DNA of 64,000 nt from Candidatus Thorarchaeota archaeon (GTDB taxonomy: Archaea; Asgardarchaeota; Thorarchaeia; Thorarchaeales; Thorarchaeaceae), in the NCBI GenBank assembly GCA_003345545.1, contig PRDH01000078.1:1-64000 (forward strand). Direction: 5' to 3'. A program made the position numbers and the translations under genes. Shown here one piece after another: positions 1 to 7,624 of this stretch (positions within the stretch are counted from its first letter, which is position 1; every line of letters begins with the position of its first letter). Under the pieces are notes generated by a model. The model made no database searches, was not told the origin of the DNA, and saw only the letters and a list, made by a program, of their open reading frames with translations.

Positions 1-203
1 GAATTCGCTATGTTGATCTTGAGATAGATGTTGTGAGAGCCCCTGTGGACCAAGATCCACGGATAATTGATCAACACCTTCTGAAACGAGCTGTCCAACG
101 AGGATTCATCACAGAAGAGATGGCAGAGCAGTCTCGGGCGGAAGCTGAAGCTGCATATCAGCAACTCGTAGGAGGTATAGGTGTAGGTGGCGATTTGAAG
201 TGA
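1..203 (+). CDS. FAU-1-like DUF402 RNA-binding protein, C-terminal end only
   Basis: The last 66 codons of a gene that begins upstream of the window; the reading frame enters at base 3 and stops with TGA at 201-203. The visible part reads YVDLEIDVV, then an acidic helical tail with ITEEMAEQSRAEAE. That is the pattern of the DUF402 domain that ends archaeal FAU-1, described as an AU-rich RNA-binding protein or ribonuclease. The N-terminal S1-like part expected in FAU-1 cannot be checked, so plain DUF402 is an alternative. It converges on pcc1 with a 3-base gap. Family assignment rests on the short C-terminal match only. Confidence 0.55.
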   Translation, partial: IRYVDLEIDVVRAPVDQDPRIIDQHLLKRAVQRGFITEEMAEQSRAEAEAAYQQLVGGIGVGGDLK

Positions 204-206
204 AAC

Positions 207-467
207 TCACCATTCTTCCATGGCGTCCACTGATTCGGAAGTTCTCATTGAGAGATCTATTGAACTCATAATATCTTCCAGTGTTGCACCTAGACTCTCA
301 ATACGTCTCTCGCAGTGAATCTTGACAGACAAACATGCACCTTTTACTGCACATTCAATAGTCAATCCTGTCGGAAGAGGGGAATTGTCAGGAGATATAG
401 TGTCTAAGACCCTCTCTGCAATTTCAGAAGACTGAAATTCTATCTCGATTGCTGCAATCATGTTCAA
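207..467 (-). CDS. pcc1: KEOPS complex subunit Pcc1
   Basis: An 86-residue protein with the Pcc1/CTAG pattern: a beta strand (AAIEIEFQSSEIAERVL), a central hydrophobic strand (LSVKIHCERRIESL) and a final helix (TLEDIMSSIDLSMRT). Pcc1 is the dimerising subunit of KEOPS, the complex that makes the t6A base at position 37 of ANN-decoding tRNAs; it bridges two Kae1 copies. Its start codon overlaps the stop of the RecJ-like gene by four bases (ATGA), so the two are probably translationally coupled. Kae1 and Bud32, two other KEOPS subunits, lie 2 kb away on the same strand. Length is typical for the family. Cgi121 is not in this window. Confidence 0.8.
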   Translation of the reverse strand: MNMIAAIEIEFQSSEIAERVLDTISPDNSPLPTGLTIECAVKGACLSVKIHCERRIESLGATLEDIMSSIDLSMRTSESVDAMEEW

Positions 468-1792
468 CCGCCTGCCGCAGTTAAGGCCGTGACTATTTGA
501 AGTGACGTTTCTTTCATTTCAGACGGGCCAGCAATGGTGATGGACTGGGGAGATGTGGCGACTGGCAGGATGCCATTTCCTAATAGACTATGAAGAACCT
601 GTTTGATGCTCAATCCAGCGGAGGGCCAGATGATAGTGTAGGACTCTTCATTATCCAGAACGACCGGCCTGTCGGAACCTACGAGCCTATTACTCAGAGC
701 AATTCTACCCACATCAGGCAATATTTCGGTCTTTGAGCCGAGGATTTTTACTATTGTAGCAGAAGGAGTAGACTCACTGACCAGTCCCAAGTCAAGCCTC
801 TGGATTGCTGAAATGACATCCTTATGGTGACTCATATGGCTATCAATTAGACTCCTTAGAGCTCTTCCCCTGTCCCCTAACCATACACTCATCGATGCGC
901 CAAGTTCACGTCGCACCCATGCAGTAGTGGCAGTTATTTCGATTCCAGATGCATATCTTAGAGGACAGGTTTCGCGTTCCTGTGTGAATATGTAGTCCTT
1001 GCCTAGAAGCTGTGGAATTACCTCCGGATCCAGTCGTGTAATAAGCTGTGAGGTCAAACGTTGCGCCTCTGATGAACTCAACGAGCTCAGCGGGGAGCGC
1101 AGTTTGGGAACGGGTATCTCCGATTTATTGAGTAACTCGTCACACGCCTTCTGGTTTCCGCTTAGTGTGTGAAGATAGGGATGAGTGCTGTAGAGAAATG
1201 CTTCATCAAGTGGTAACATACCGATTCCGAACAGTCTGAATCCCTTTCGCTCTTCAATAAGCCCTTCCTTTTCAGCTAGCTTGATGATATCCATACCTGC
1301 TCCTTTCTTGGATTCATTTATGCTGTCTTGAACAAGGGTGCCTGCTGCAGCGAGCTGTAAGTCATACGGATCCAATTCCACATGCGATTTAGCTAGGACA
1401 TATGCCGCTGAAGGCATAGTAGAATCAGTTCCGAGAGTGAAGGAAGCCAATTGCTCTGATTCGGATGTCCCGCCAATCAGGATGGGATAGCTTCTGCCCT
1501 TCTTGACCCGTTTCGAACCAAGAGTGTCAATGCCTATCATGAAGACTGCTGAGGTTTCATACTTAGTCCTCAACTCGTTGAGTGCGTCTATGCTCATGAC
1601 TGGTTGTCCAAAGGTGATTTGGAACCTTCCGCTAGACCTCATGAGTGCCCTTGAGAGTATGGCAGTGGCAAGAGTTGCTGCTGGGTACGGAGAGGTCACT
1701 ATGAGGGTATGAGTCCTATCATCTAGAGTTATACTCTTGCAGTCTTTTTCTAGCGACTTCAATGATGGATCGCTACTCGTCTCTTTGCTCAT
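464..1792 (-). CDS. RecJ/Cdc45-like protein lacking the DHH catalytic motifs
   Basis: A 442-residue protein in the position, between rps15 and pcc1, where many archaea keep a DHH-family RecJ homologue. The fold order fits: an N-terminal alpha/beta part with LIVTSPYPAATLATAILSRAL, where RecJ normally has its first Asp-rich motif after a similar strand, then VFMIGIDTLGS, and a C-terminal DHHA1-like region with ATIVKILGS and GRIALSNRLVGSDRPVV. The metal-binding Asp and His residues of RecJ are not visible: no DHH triplet and no HxDxD. It may therefore be a structural, Cdc45-like partner of GINS and MCM, both encoded in this window. The family call rests on synteny plus fold-like pattern. It probably shares a transcript with rps15, 33 bases upstream. 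Confidence 0.55.
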   Translation of the reverse strand: MSKETSSDPSLKSLEKDCKSITLDDRTHTLIVTSPYPAATLATAILSRALMRSSGRFQITFGQPVMSIDALNELRTKYETSAVFMIGIDTLGSKRVKKGRSYPILIGGTSESEQLASFTLGTDSTMPSAAYVLAKSHVELDPYDLQLAAAGTLVQDSINESKKGAGMDIIKLAEKEGLIEERKGFRLFGIGMLPLDEAFLYSTHPYLHTLSGNQKACDELLNKSEIPVPKLRSPLSSLSSSEAQRLTSQLITRLDPEVIPQLLGKDYIFTQERETCPLRYASGIEITATTAWVRRELGASMSVWLGDRGRALRSLIDSHMSHHKDVISAIQRLDLGLVSESTPSATIVKILGSKTEILPDVGRIALSNRLVGSDRPVVLDNEESYTIIWPSAGLSIKQVLHSLLGNGILPVATSPQSITIAGPSEMKETSLQIVTALTAAGG

Positions 1793-1825
1793 CTCAAGGA
1801 GAGAAAGGCGTCTAGCATGATAAAA

Positions 1826-2287
1826 CTATCTTAGCAGCACAGCAGCCTGATCAGGTGTGTACTTCCAGTCTACAGGTAAGACCTTCTTCTTGCGATAGTA
1901 CTTGGACAACCGATGTATCTTGTTCTCAGCAAGCAATAGACCGCGTTTAGAGGTGTGGTCCTTCTTGTTCTCTTCAAGGTGCTTACGAATGTGTGTTGCC
2001 TTAATTATCATGTTGCGAAGGTCTTCTGGTACTCTTCGTGTAAGGTCGTTCTCCTTGAGAATAGCAATCACACTCTTACCAGTGACAACCTTTACTAGAG
2101 GAACACCGTACTGGTCACGCAATATCATCCCTATCATGGATGGGGTATTGCCTGCCTTAGCAAGCTCGATGACCTTCTCTTCCACCCACCGCGCATTCTT
2201 TTCTTTGTCTAGCCATTCGGGCACGCGCATTGTCGAAGGATGCCTGCTTCCGGCTTGACCTTTGCGTCTTGTGTGCATTCTTGCCAT
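1826..2287 (-). CDS. rps15: Small ribosomal subunit protein S15 (uS15)
   Basis: A 153-residue protein of the archaeal/eukaryotic S13e type, longer at the N terminus than bacterial S15. It opens MARMHTRRKGQAGSRHP, has the expected VEEKVIELAKAGNTPSMIG segment and ends in the conserved LSKYYRKKKVLP...AAVLLR region. S15 binds the central domain of 16S rRNA early in small-subunit assembly. An upstream in-frame ATG at 2317 would add ten residues. I chose 2287 because the family begins there and a GAGGT ribosome site lies about nine bases upstream. A TATA-like CTTTATATC on the minus strand near 2350-2359 would give a short leader. Confidence 0.93.
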   Translation of the reverse strand: MARMHTRRKGQAGSRHPSTMRVPEWLDKEKNARWVEEKVIELAKAGNTPSMIGMILRDQYGVPLVKVVTGKSVIAILKENDLTRRVPEDLRNMIIKATHIRKHLEENKKDHTSKRGLLLAENKIHRLSKYYRKKKVLPVDWKYTPDQAAVLLR

Positions 2288-2402
2288 CGGGACAACCTCT
2301 AGGTCATCAATCCCCAAAAAACTCGGGTCCTGTTTTCTTGCCCTTGCGGTGTAGATATAAAGATTGCCTTGTGGTGACCAGAAATGTAGGTCTGATAGCT
2401 CT

Positions 2403-3035
2403 TCAGTGATATCTGCCGCGTTCTCGAATCTCGTTCATTCTTGACAGAGGGCCCTCAGCACCATCCCCAAGCACAGCAACATATCCTTCTATGGTAGCAT
2501 TCAACATGGACTCTTGTCTATCCCAGTGAGTGGTTTCTAGAGCTCTGCGAATGAGATGAAGATCCACACCCTTCATTTCTACCGTAGCATTCATCTCCGA
2601 TAGTCCGAAGTCAATAAGCCAGAGTCGTTGCTGATTATCAACGATTACATTGCTCGTGGTGGGGTCACCATGCACGACTTCACCCTCATGAAGGTATGCG
2701 ATTGATTCTCCAAATTTGAAACACAGTCTGGTGAGCTGCCTCTCGGGAAGCTTCTCTGCGAGCAGTTTGAATTGTGTTCCTTCTATGAAATCCATCAAGA
2801 TTGTGTAGTTGTTAAGGTCTACTGAATATACTGCGGGTGTGCGAACCCCTAGAGTACGAGCGATTATGAGCGTCCTGCACTCTCTGGCAGTGCGGGTCTT
2901 CCTGAGCAGTGAGTCAATCTCTTCTAGTAGATACGGTTTTGCTTGGCGCGATTTCAACACGAATGCCTGATTCCATCTCTCAAGTTTGAAAATGACAGAT
3001 TCTGCACCGAGAGCAAGAACATCCTCCTTCACCAT
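2403..3035 (-). CDS. bud32: KEOPS kinase/ATPase Bud32
   Basis: A 210-residue minimal protein kinase. The catalytic loop reads VVHGDPTTSNVIV and the metal-binding DFG region reads LIDFGLSE. The N-terminal lobe is short with FVLKSRQAKPYL carrying the ATP lysine, as in Bud32/PRPK. Bud32 acts as an ATPase within KEOPS and stimulates Kae1 in t6A formation. Its ATG overlaps the stop of kae1 by one base, and in many archaea the two are fused in the same order. Here they are separate, so the locus keeps the ancestral split arrangement with tight coupling. Confidence 0.92.
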   Translation of the reverse strand: MVKEDVLALGAESVIFKLERWNQAFVLKSRQAKPYLLEEIDSLLRKTRTARECRTLIIARTLGVRTPAVYSVDLNNYTILMDFIEGTQFKLLAEKLPERQLTRLCFKFGESIAYLHEGEVVHGDPTTSNVIVDNQQRLWLIDFGLSEMNATVEMKGVDLHLIRRALETTHWDRQESMLNATIEGYVAVLGDGAEGPLSRMNEIRERGRYH

Positions 3036-4024
3036 CAGTGCCTCCAGAGTATGTCTTGTTCATCTGTTCTCCACTTTGGAAGAACGTATGAACTCTCGAC
3101 TTCAATCTCATGTCCAGACTCGTATTGTAAAATACCATTCCATGCAATCATCGCACCTTGGTCGCCAGCTAAAGAGGGTGAAACCCGATGGAATCGTGCA
3201 CCATGACGCTCCGAAACACCTGTTAGAATCTCAGTCAAGCGGTCATTGCGTGCTACGCCACCGGTGAGTAGAAGCTCATCCTTCTTGGTGTGTGCTAGGG
3301 CTCGTTCAGCAATCTCTGCCAACATACCAAATGCGGTTTCTTGAACACTGTAACAAATATCCGGAATTGGAACTCCATCAGAAACCAGTTTCTTTGCTGC
3401 AGTGAGCATACCCGAGTAGCTAATATCCATGCCCTTGACAGAATAGGGGAGACTATGGAAATCTCTACCAGCCCTGGCCTCTTTCTCTATTAGAGGGCCT
3501 GCTGGAAACTCCATTCCAAGATAACGACCAAGCACATCTAACATGTTGCCTATAGCAATATCCAGTGTTTCTCCAAAAGTTCTGAAGCGGCCTCCTGCAA
3601 ATGCGATGACCTGAGTGTTTCCTCCTGAAACGTATACGGTAACGGGATCTTCGAATCTGGATTCAAGACTACCAATCTCAATGTGCGCAACACAATGATT
3701 GACATCAATCAAAGGAATGTCGAGTTTCAGTGCCAGTGTTCTTGCCATCGTGGCAGTGGTCCTTAGACAGGGACCCAGACCCGGGCCTCTTGAGAAAGCA
3801 ATCAGGTTGATGTCTTTATAGCCCATGCCTGCAGTTTCCATTGCTCTGCAGATTATTCCTGGACCAAGATCGGAGTGATGTCTACTAGCTTCACGAGGAT
3901 GGATGCCTCCCTGAGACGGTTTCAGCATGTCCCACTCATTTGCGAGCACCTTTCCTTTACTCGTGACTATACCAGCGCCGAATGAGTGTGCAGTTCCTTC
4001 AAGTCCAAGACAAACTAGTGCCAT
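3035..4024 (-). CDS. kae1: tRNA threonylcarbamoyltransferase Kae1 (KEOPS catalytic subunit)
   Basis: A 329-residue ASKHA-fold enzyme that transfers threonylcarbamoyl from the adenylate to A37 of tRNA. The metal-binding HxxxH is visible in VNHCVAHIEIG, the nucleotide-binding glycines in YVSGGNTQVIAF, and the C-terminal motif in LLTGGVARNDRLTE and GDQGAMIAWNG. Length matches archaeal Kae1. A minus-strand TATA element (ACTTATATTG, 4071-4080) sits about 50 bases before the start, and kae1-bud32 form one unit. The lsm gene is divergent, with its own TATA box nearby. Confidence 0.95.
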   Translation of the reverse strand: MALVCLGLEGTAHSFGAGIVTSKGKVLANEWDMLKPSQGGIHPREASRHHSDLGPGIICRAMETAGMGYKDINLIAFSRGPGLGPCLRTTATMARTLALKLDIPLIDVNHCVAHIEIGSLESRFEDPVTVYVSGGNTQVIAFAGGRFRTFGETLDIAIGNMLDVLGRYLGMEFPAGPLIEKEARAGRDFHSLPYSVKGMDISYSGMLTAAKKLVSDGVPIPDICYSVQETAFGMLAEIAERALAHTKKDELLLTGGVARNDRLTEILTGVSERHGARFHRVSPSLAGDQGAMIAWNGILQYESGHEIEVESSYVLPKWRTDEQDILWRH

Positions 4025-4070
4025 TATGATAGCCTTTGGTACGTTTGATTTTCAAGACTTAAGAGTGCGT

Positions 4071-4080
4071 CAATATAAGT
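4071..4080 (-). promoter_or_regulatory. TATA box of the kae1-bud32 unit
   Basis: The minus strand reads ACTTATATTG, an archaeal TATA-like element about 47 bases from the kae1 ATG, leaving room for a short leader. The matching plus-strand element for lsm is CTTTATAATC at 4125-4134. Confidence 0.5.
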
Positions 4081-4124
4081 TGACTCTTCCGCTCCGTCCT
4101 TTTTCAGACGTCTTGTAGCAAAGC

Positions 4125-4134
4125 CTTTATAATC
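4125..4134 (+). promoter_or_regulatory. TATA box of lsm
   Basis: CTTTATAATC lies 34 bases before the TTG start at 4168, placing the transcript start just ahead of the ribosome site GAGAGG at 4154-4159. Confidence 0.5.
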
Positions 4135-4167
4135 CTCACAATTGGCCACTGTCGAGAGGCGTACAGT

Positions 4168-4395
4168 TTGTCAGAAAGATTGCCAATCAAAGCACTTGAA
4201 CAACAGCTTGAAGATGTAGTTTCTGTCAAGCTCAAGGATCAGAGAATCTTCAGAGGTCACTTGACTAGGTGTGACATGTACATGAACCTCACACTTGCCG
4301 AAGCTGAAGAGATCGAGAATGAACAGATATTGGCAAAGTATGGTCAGATACTGATAAGAGGGAATAATATCCTCTGGATACAGGTCCCAGAGTGA
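4168..4395 (+). CDS. lsm: Sm-like RNA-binding protein (SmAP)
   Basis: A 75-residue Lsm protein. Sm1 is VVSVKLKDQRIFRGHLTRCDMYMNLTL and Sm2 is GQILIRGNNILWI, with the RG dipeptide that contacts uridine-rich RNA. Archaeal Sm proteins form hexamer or heptamer rings and act in RNA processing. The start is TTG, supported by GAGAGG nine bases upstream and a TATA box further up. The gene is divergent from kae1, a common archaeal neighbourhood for translation and RNA genes. Confidence 0.92.
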   Translation: MSERLPIKALEQQLEDVVSVKLKDQRIFRGHLTRCDMYMNLTLAEAEEIENEQILAKYGQILIRGNNILWIQVPE

Positions 4396-4422
4396 TTGAT
4401 GACATCTTTTCAGAGAAGGGAC

Positions 4423-6450
4423 TTAGCGTTCTATCTCTCGGCGGTATCTCTCAATCATCTGTACAAGTTGCTCTTCGCCCTTCTGTCTTGCCTGTTCACG
4501 TACATCCTTGATGAATGATTGGAGTATGGCCTCAAACTTCTTGCGACTGATAAACGCAAATTCATCAATTCGTCTAAGCTCTACATCCTTTGCATCAATA
4601 ACCGGTATGAGGGCTCGAACAAGCTCCTCTCTTGGAAGATGCGAGAGTGGAGTACTGGCTACAACTGCTCGAATCTCTCTGTCGATTAGGAGTCCTGCAG
4701 TCTGAGGACCACCACCAGAAGCATCCTCAAACAGAATAATATCGCCGCGTTTGAGGCCGACTCTGTGGTTGTAGTCTTCAATGCTCTCTCGGGTGAAATG
4801 GGGAATCACTTTCACCGCCAACGTATCACCCTTCATCTCGAGGTGTCTGACCCCCTTGAAAAGCTCCAATCGGCTCTTCAGTGTAGCCTCCTGTTTTCTG
4901 AGTTCGATAATCTCCCCTTCAGCTCTCCTCAGTGATCCTTTTGACTTCTCCACTTCTCTATCGCGTTTCACTTTCCAATAGTTCTCTTGAGTGACAATCT
5001 CAAGACTGTCCATGAGCTCACTTTCTCTGAACTTGAGTAGCTCTATGAGCCGTGTAAGATCCTCTACCTTCTCTGTAAGTACTTGGTTATCATTCTCTAT
5101 CTGTTGAAGATGACTCTTGAGCGCCTCAAACCTCTCTTGGGTCAAATTCTCTTCAATCGGTGGACACGGCTTCTCCTCCGGTATGCTTTCGATGATTTCG
5201 GAACCGCCGTGTTCTAGACTCGCCCGAGCTTCATTAATCGCTGTACCTTTGATCACGAGCGCCTTCAGATGGTTCCTATCAATCGAAAGTTGTTCCTCTC
5301 TCACGATTCGATCAATCTGCTGCAATTTGGGCAGAACTGCCCTATAGGCATAGACAGCGGCTGTAAGAGCATCACGCTCATGTGCATTACGAACTCTGAT
5401 ATTCTTGTCATACTCTCGTGCCAACTCCTGTTTCTCAGCAACAGGAATGGCCTTTGCAGGAGTGAATATTGCAGCATTGATGGTACTCGCTATTTTCTCC
5501 ACAAAATGAGGGACCTGTGGAACATCTGAAGCTATAATGACTGGGATACCTGTTTCATATATCTCACGTATCATGTCAGCCCTAGTCAGCCCTTTCTTGC
5601 TCCTTAGAACCTTGACCCTGCCGTCTAGTGACATAAGGCAGTAGGCTGCAGCAGTACCCGGATCGACTCCAAGAATGAAGAATTTCGGCTTGCTCTCTGA
5701 AGGACCAGAAACTGGTTGAAGAGGCAAGAACTCGACCCGTTTACGAACCGGCGATATTAAGATGTTGAAGTCACCGCCCCTCTTTGCCTCGATTTTACTT
5801 CGAATTGCTGGTAGAGGAGCGTTCGCGGTTAGACGAGCACTTGCATACCCAAAATCAGAGGTGCGTACATCAATATCATACTCGATTCCAGCGGTCTTGA
5901 GCTGTGATTCAATAAAACGCGTCATCTGTTGAATCTCAGAATGAATTCTCCGTCTATACCGATTTGTGCTCTGCCCGCCACGGCCTAACTTCCGTGCTCG
6001 AGTTACTTTGATTTCAGTCTGTTCACTGAAACACTCCAAGAAATGGCCGACACCTTTTGCTGCAAGCTGGGCTGCAATTCTTGCAGTTTCCAAAGCGCTC
6101 GGTTTTCCTTGTATGCTGATGCCGTGACGCCTAGCCAAAATCCTAAGTTGAGTCTGATTTGGTGGGACTCCAGTCACTTGGACAATTCTTGTTTCAGTTG
6201 GAATGTGGCTTGCTAGTTGGAATAATGATTTACTATCGGACACTATCTCAAAGATATTGTCTGTGCAGAACCACCTTGGTACGGTCGTTTTGACCAACTT
6301 CAAAAGCGAACCTCTAGATACTTCTGCGTGCTCATTCAAGATGACGCCATCGCGCATTACGACACAGGCAAATTTAGGGGGAATCTTCGATCCAGGGCTA
6401 TGCGATGGTAATATGTCAAAACCAATAATGAATACACTTTCATCGCCCAT
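4423..6450 (-). CDS. DUF460 protein with RuvC-like nuclease domain and coiled coil
   Basis: A 675-residue archaeal DUF460 (COG2433) protein. The N-terminal part begins with an RNase H-like strand, VFIIGFDILP. A second such segment, FFILGVDPGTAAAYCLMSLDGRV, carries the first acidic residue of a RuvC-like fold, and NAHERDALTAAVYAYRA looks like its last acidic motif. A long charged coiled coil follows (roughly residues 430-560), then a C-terminal domain ending in basic helices. The family is predicted to be a Holliday-junction-type or structural nuclease, with no biochemical proof known to me. An in-frame GTG at 6462 would add four residues; I prefer the ATG at 6450. It converges on lsm. Confidence 0.8.
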   Translation of the reverse strand: MGDESVFIIGFDILPSHSPGSKIPPKFACVVMRDGVILNEHAEVSRGSLLKLVKTTVPRWFCTDNIFEIVSDSKSLFQLASHIPTETRIVQVTGVPPNQTQLRILARRHGISIQGKPSALETARIAAQLAAKGVGHFLECFSEQTEIKVTRARKLGRGGQSTNRYRRRIHSEIQQMTRFIESQLKTAGIEYDIDVRTSDFGYASARLTANAPLPAIRSKIEAKRGGDFNILISPVRKRVEFLPLQPVSGPSESKPKFFILGVDPGTAAAYCLMSLDGRVKVLRSKKGLTRADMIREIYETGIPVIIASDVPQVPHFVEKIASTINAAIFTPAKAIPVAEKQELAREYDKNIRVRNAHERDALTAAVYAYRAVLPKLQQIDRIVREEQLSIDRNHLKALVIKGTAINEARASLEHGGSEIIESIPEEKPCPPIEENLTQERFEALKSHLQQIENDNQVLTEKVEDLTRLIELLKFRESELMDSLEIVTQENYWKVKRDREVEKSKGSLRRAEGEIIELRKQEATLKSRLELFKGVRHLEMKGDTLAVKVIPHFTRESIEDYNHRVGLKRGDIILFEDASGGGPQTAGLLIDREIRAVVASTPLSHLPREELVRALIPVIDAKDVELRRIDEFAFISRKKFEAILQSFIKDVREQARQKGEEQLVQMIERYRREIER

Positions 6451-6550
6451 TCGGCTCAGCACTCACTTACAGCACGACAGACTAAATGGCCATGAACCCT
6501 TTTGACCATTGAGTTATGAATCCACTCATGTGGGGCTTTCCAAACAACAA

Positions 6551-6560
6551 GTATAATAAA
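6551..6560 (+). promoter_or_regulatory. TATA-like element before the small HTH gene
   Basis: The sequence around GTATAATAAAG lies about 40 bases before the GTG start at 6596, the right distance for an archaeal promoter. Confidence 0.4.
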
Positions 6561-6595
6561 GACTTACTTGAGCAACAGGCTAACGCTCGCATGAG

Positions 6596-6886
6596 GTGTT
6601 AAAACTGTCCGAAACACTACAGATCGACAATGATGATGCTATACTACGTATTGGACGTGCCTTATCTTCAGCCACGAGACTCAAAGTACTTAGACTTCTT
6701 CTTCAAGGAGAGAAAGATGTAACACGAGTAGCAAGACACCTCGGTGGAACAGAGGCTAATGCTAGCGCCCAAATCAAAATTCTTTACGAAGCGGGTCTAC
6801 TTGATTGTAGATATGAACCAGGTCAGCATGGCTTGAAAAAGATATCAAAGACAAAAGTAAGACGCGTTATACTAGACTTAGAATAG
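6596..6886 (+). CDS. ArsR-like winged-helix regulator
   Basis: A 96-residue single-domain regulator. Residues about 16-85 read as a winged helix: RIGRALSSATRLKVLRLLLQ, DVTRVARHLGGTEANASAQIKILYEAGLL as turn and recognition helix, then a wing with YEPGQHGLKKIS. No Cys or His metal site of true ArsR sensors is visible, so the signal is unknown. The likely start is GTG at 6596. It converges on the unknown gene ending at 6904 and stands alone in its orientation, so it probably has its own promoter. Confidence 0.7.
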   Translation: MLKLSETLQIDNDDAILRIGRALSSATRLKVLRLLLQGEKDVTRVARHLGGTEANASAQIKILYEAGLLDCRYEPGQHGLKKISKTKVRRVILDLE

Positions 6887-6903
6887 GTGAGTTTCTTCTG
6901 AAC

Positions 6904-7542
6904 CTATTCAGCTGGAGAGTCCGAATAGCTCACCAGATGGGCTTTCCAGCGGCGTATTCTTTTTAGAATATTGTCACGCTCTTCAGGTCTGATACTTCTA
7001 TTCCCTCTAGCTCTCAGAAAATTCAGAACAATATCCATGTCCCGAGCTACCTTCTGCTTACGTTCATCGTTGTCAATCAAGTACTCTCTTGCAGACTGAA
7101 GATATTCCATAATTATGTCTGCGGTCGCCTCAGCCGTGCGCAGCTCCTGTGTGATTGGGTCAAGAACCCTGCTTACCTTTGCACTCAGAGCACTCACATC
7201 GACTGAATCAGTGATCGACTCCGAGGAGTCTGTTTCAATTGCTGTCATATCTTCAGATGGAGGCGTCAGGTGAGGACTAGAATGTGATGTCAGTCCTTCA
7301 TCGTTGAGTGCTTTCTGCTCGAGCTGTTCATCAGTATCAAGCTCTCCACCATTCTCAGGCTTAGTAGCTGTTTGCTTGACTTCTGAAAACAATGAAACAA
7401 CGGGGGATGATGTGCCGAGCGGCAATTCTGAGAGAAGGTGAAGATGTTCCCTCAACTCGCGCAGTTGATCAAAGAGTTCTACTAGTCCTGATTGCATTGA
7501 ATCAATCAACTGTCGTACGTGATTCAGTTCATCGTCATTCAA
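6904..7542 (-). CDS. Unknown coiled-coil/acidic protein downstream of herA
   Basis: I do not recognise this 212-residue protein. It has three visible parts. Residues 1-45 form a leucine-rich amphipathic helix. Residues 50-120 are a low-complexity acidic, Ser/Thr-rich linker. Residues 120-212 are helical with a basic end, including LNFLRARGNRSIRPEERDNILKRI. It has no cysteines, signal peptide or membrane segment. It is the last gene of the pyrG-nurA-herA run, 82 bases after herA, so an accessory role in DNA end processing is possible. That is inference from position only. Confidence 0.6.
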   Translation of the reverse strand: MNDDELNHVRQLIDSMQSGLVELFDQLRELREHLHLLSELPLGTSSPVVSLFSEVKQTATKPENGGELDTDEQLEQKALNDEGLTSHSSPHLTPPSEDMTAIETDSSESITDSVDVSALSAKVSRVLDPITQELRTAEATADIIMEYLQSAREYLIDNDERKQKVARDMDIVLNFLRARGNRSIRPEERDNILKRIRRWKAHLVSYSDSPAE

Positions 7543-7624
7543 GGGCCTAAGTCCCCCGGTTCATCACAGCTGATTGAGTCTTTAGTCTTATCTTATCAGG
7601 ATTGCGGGGATATTGTACTACCAT

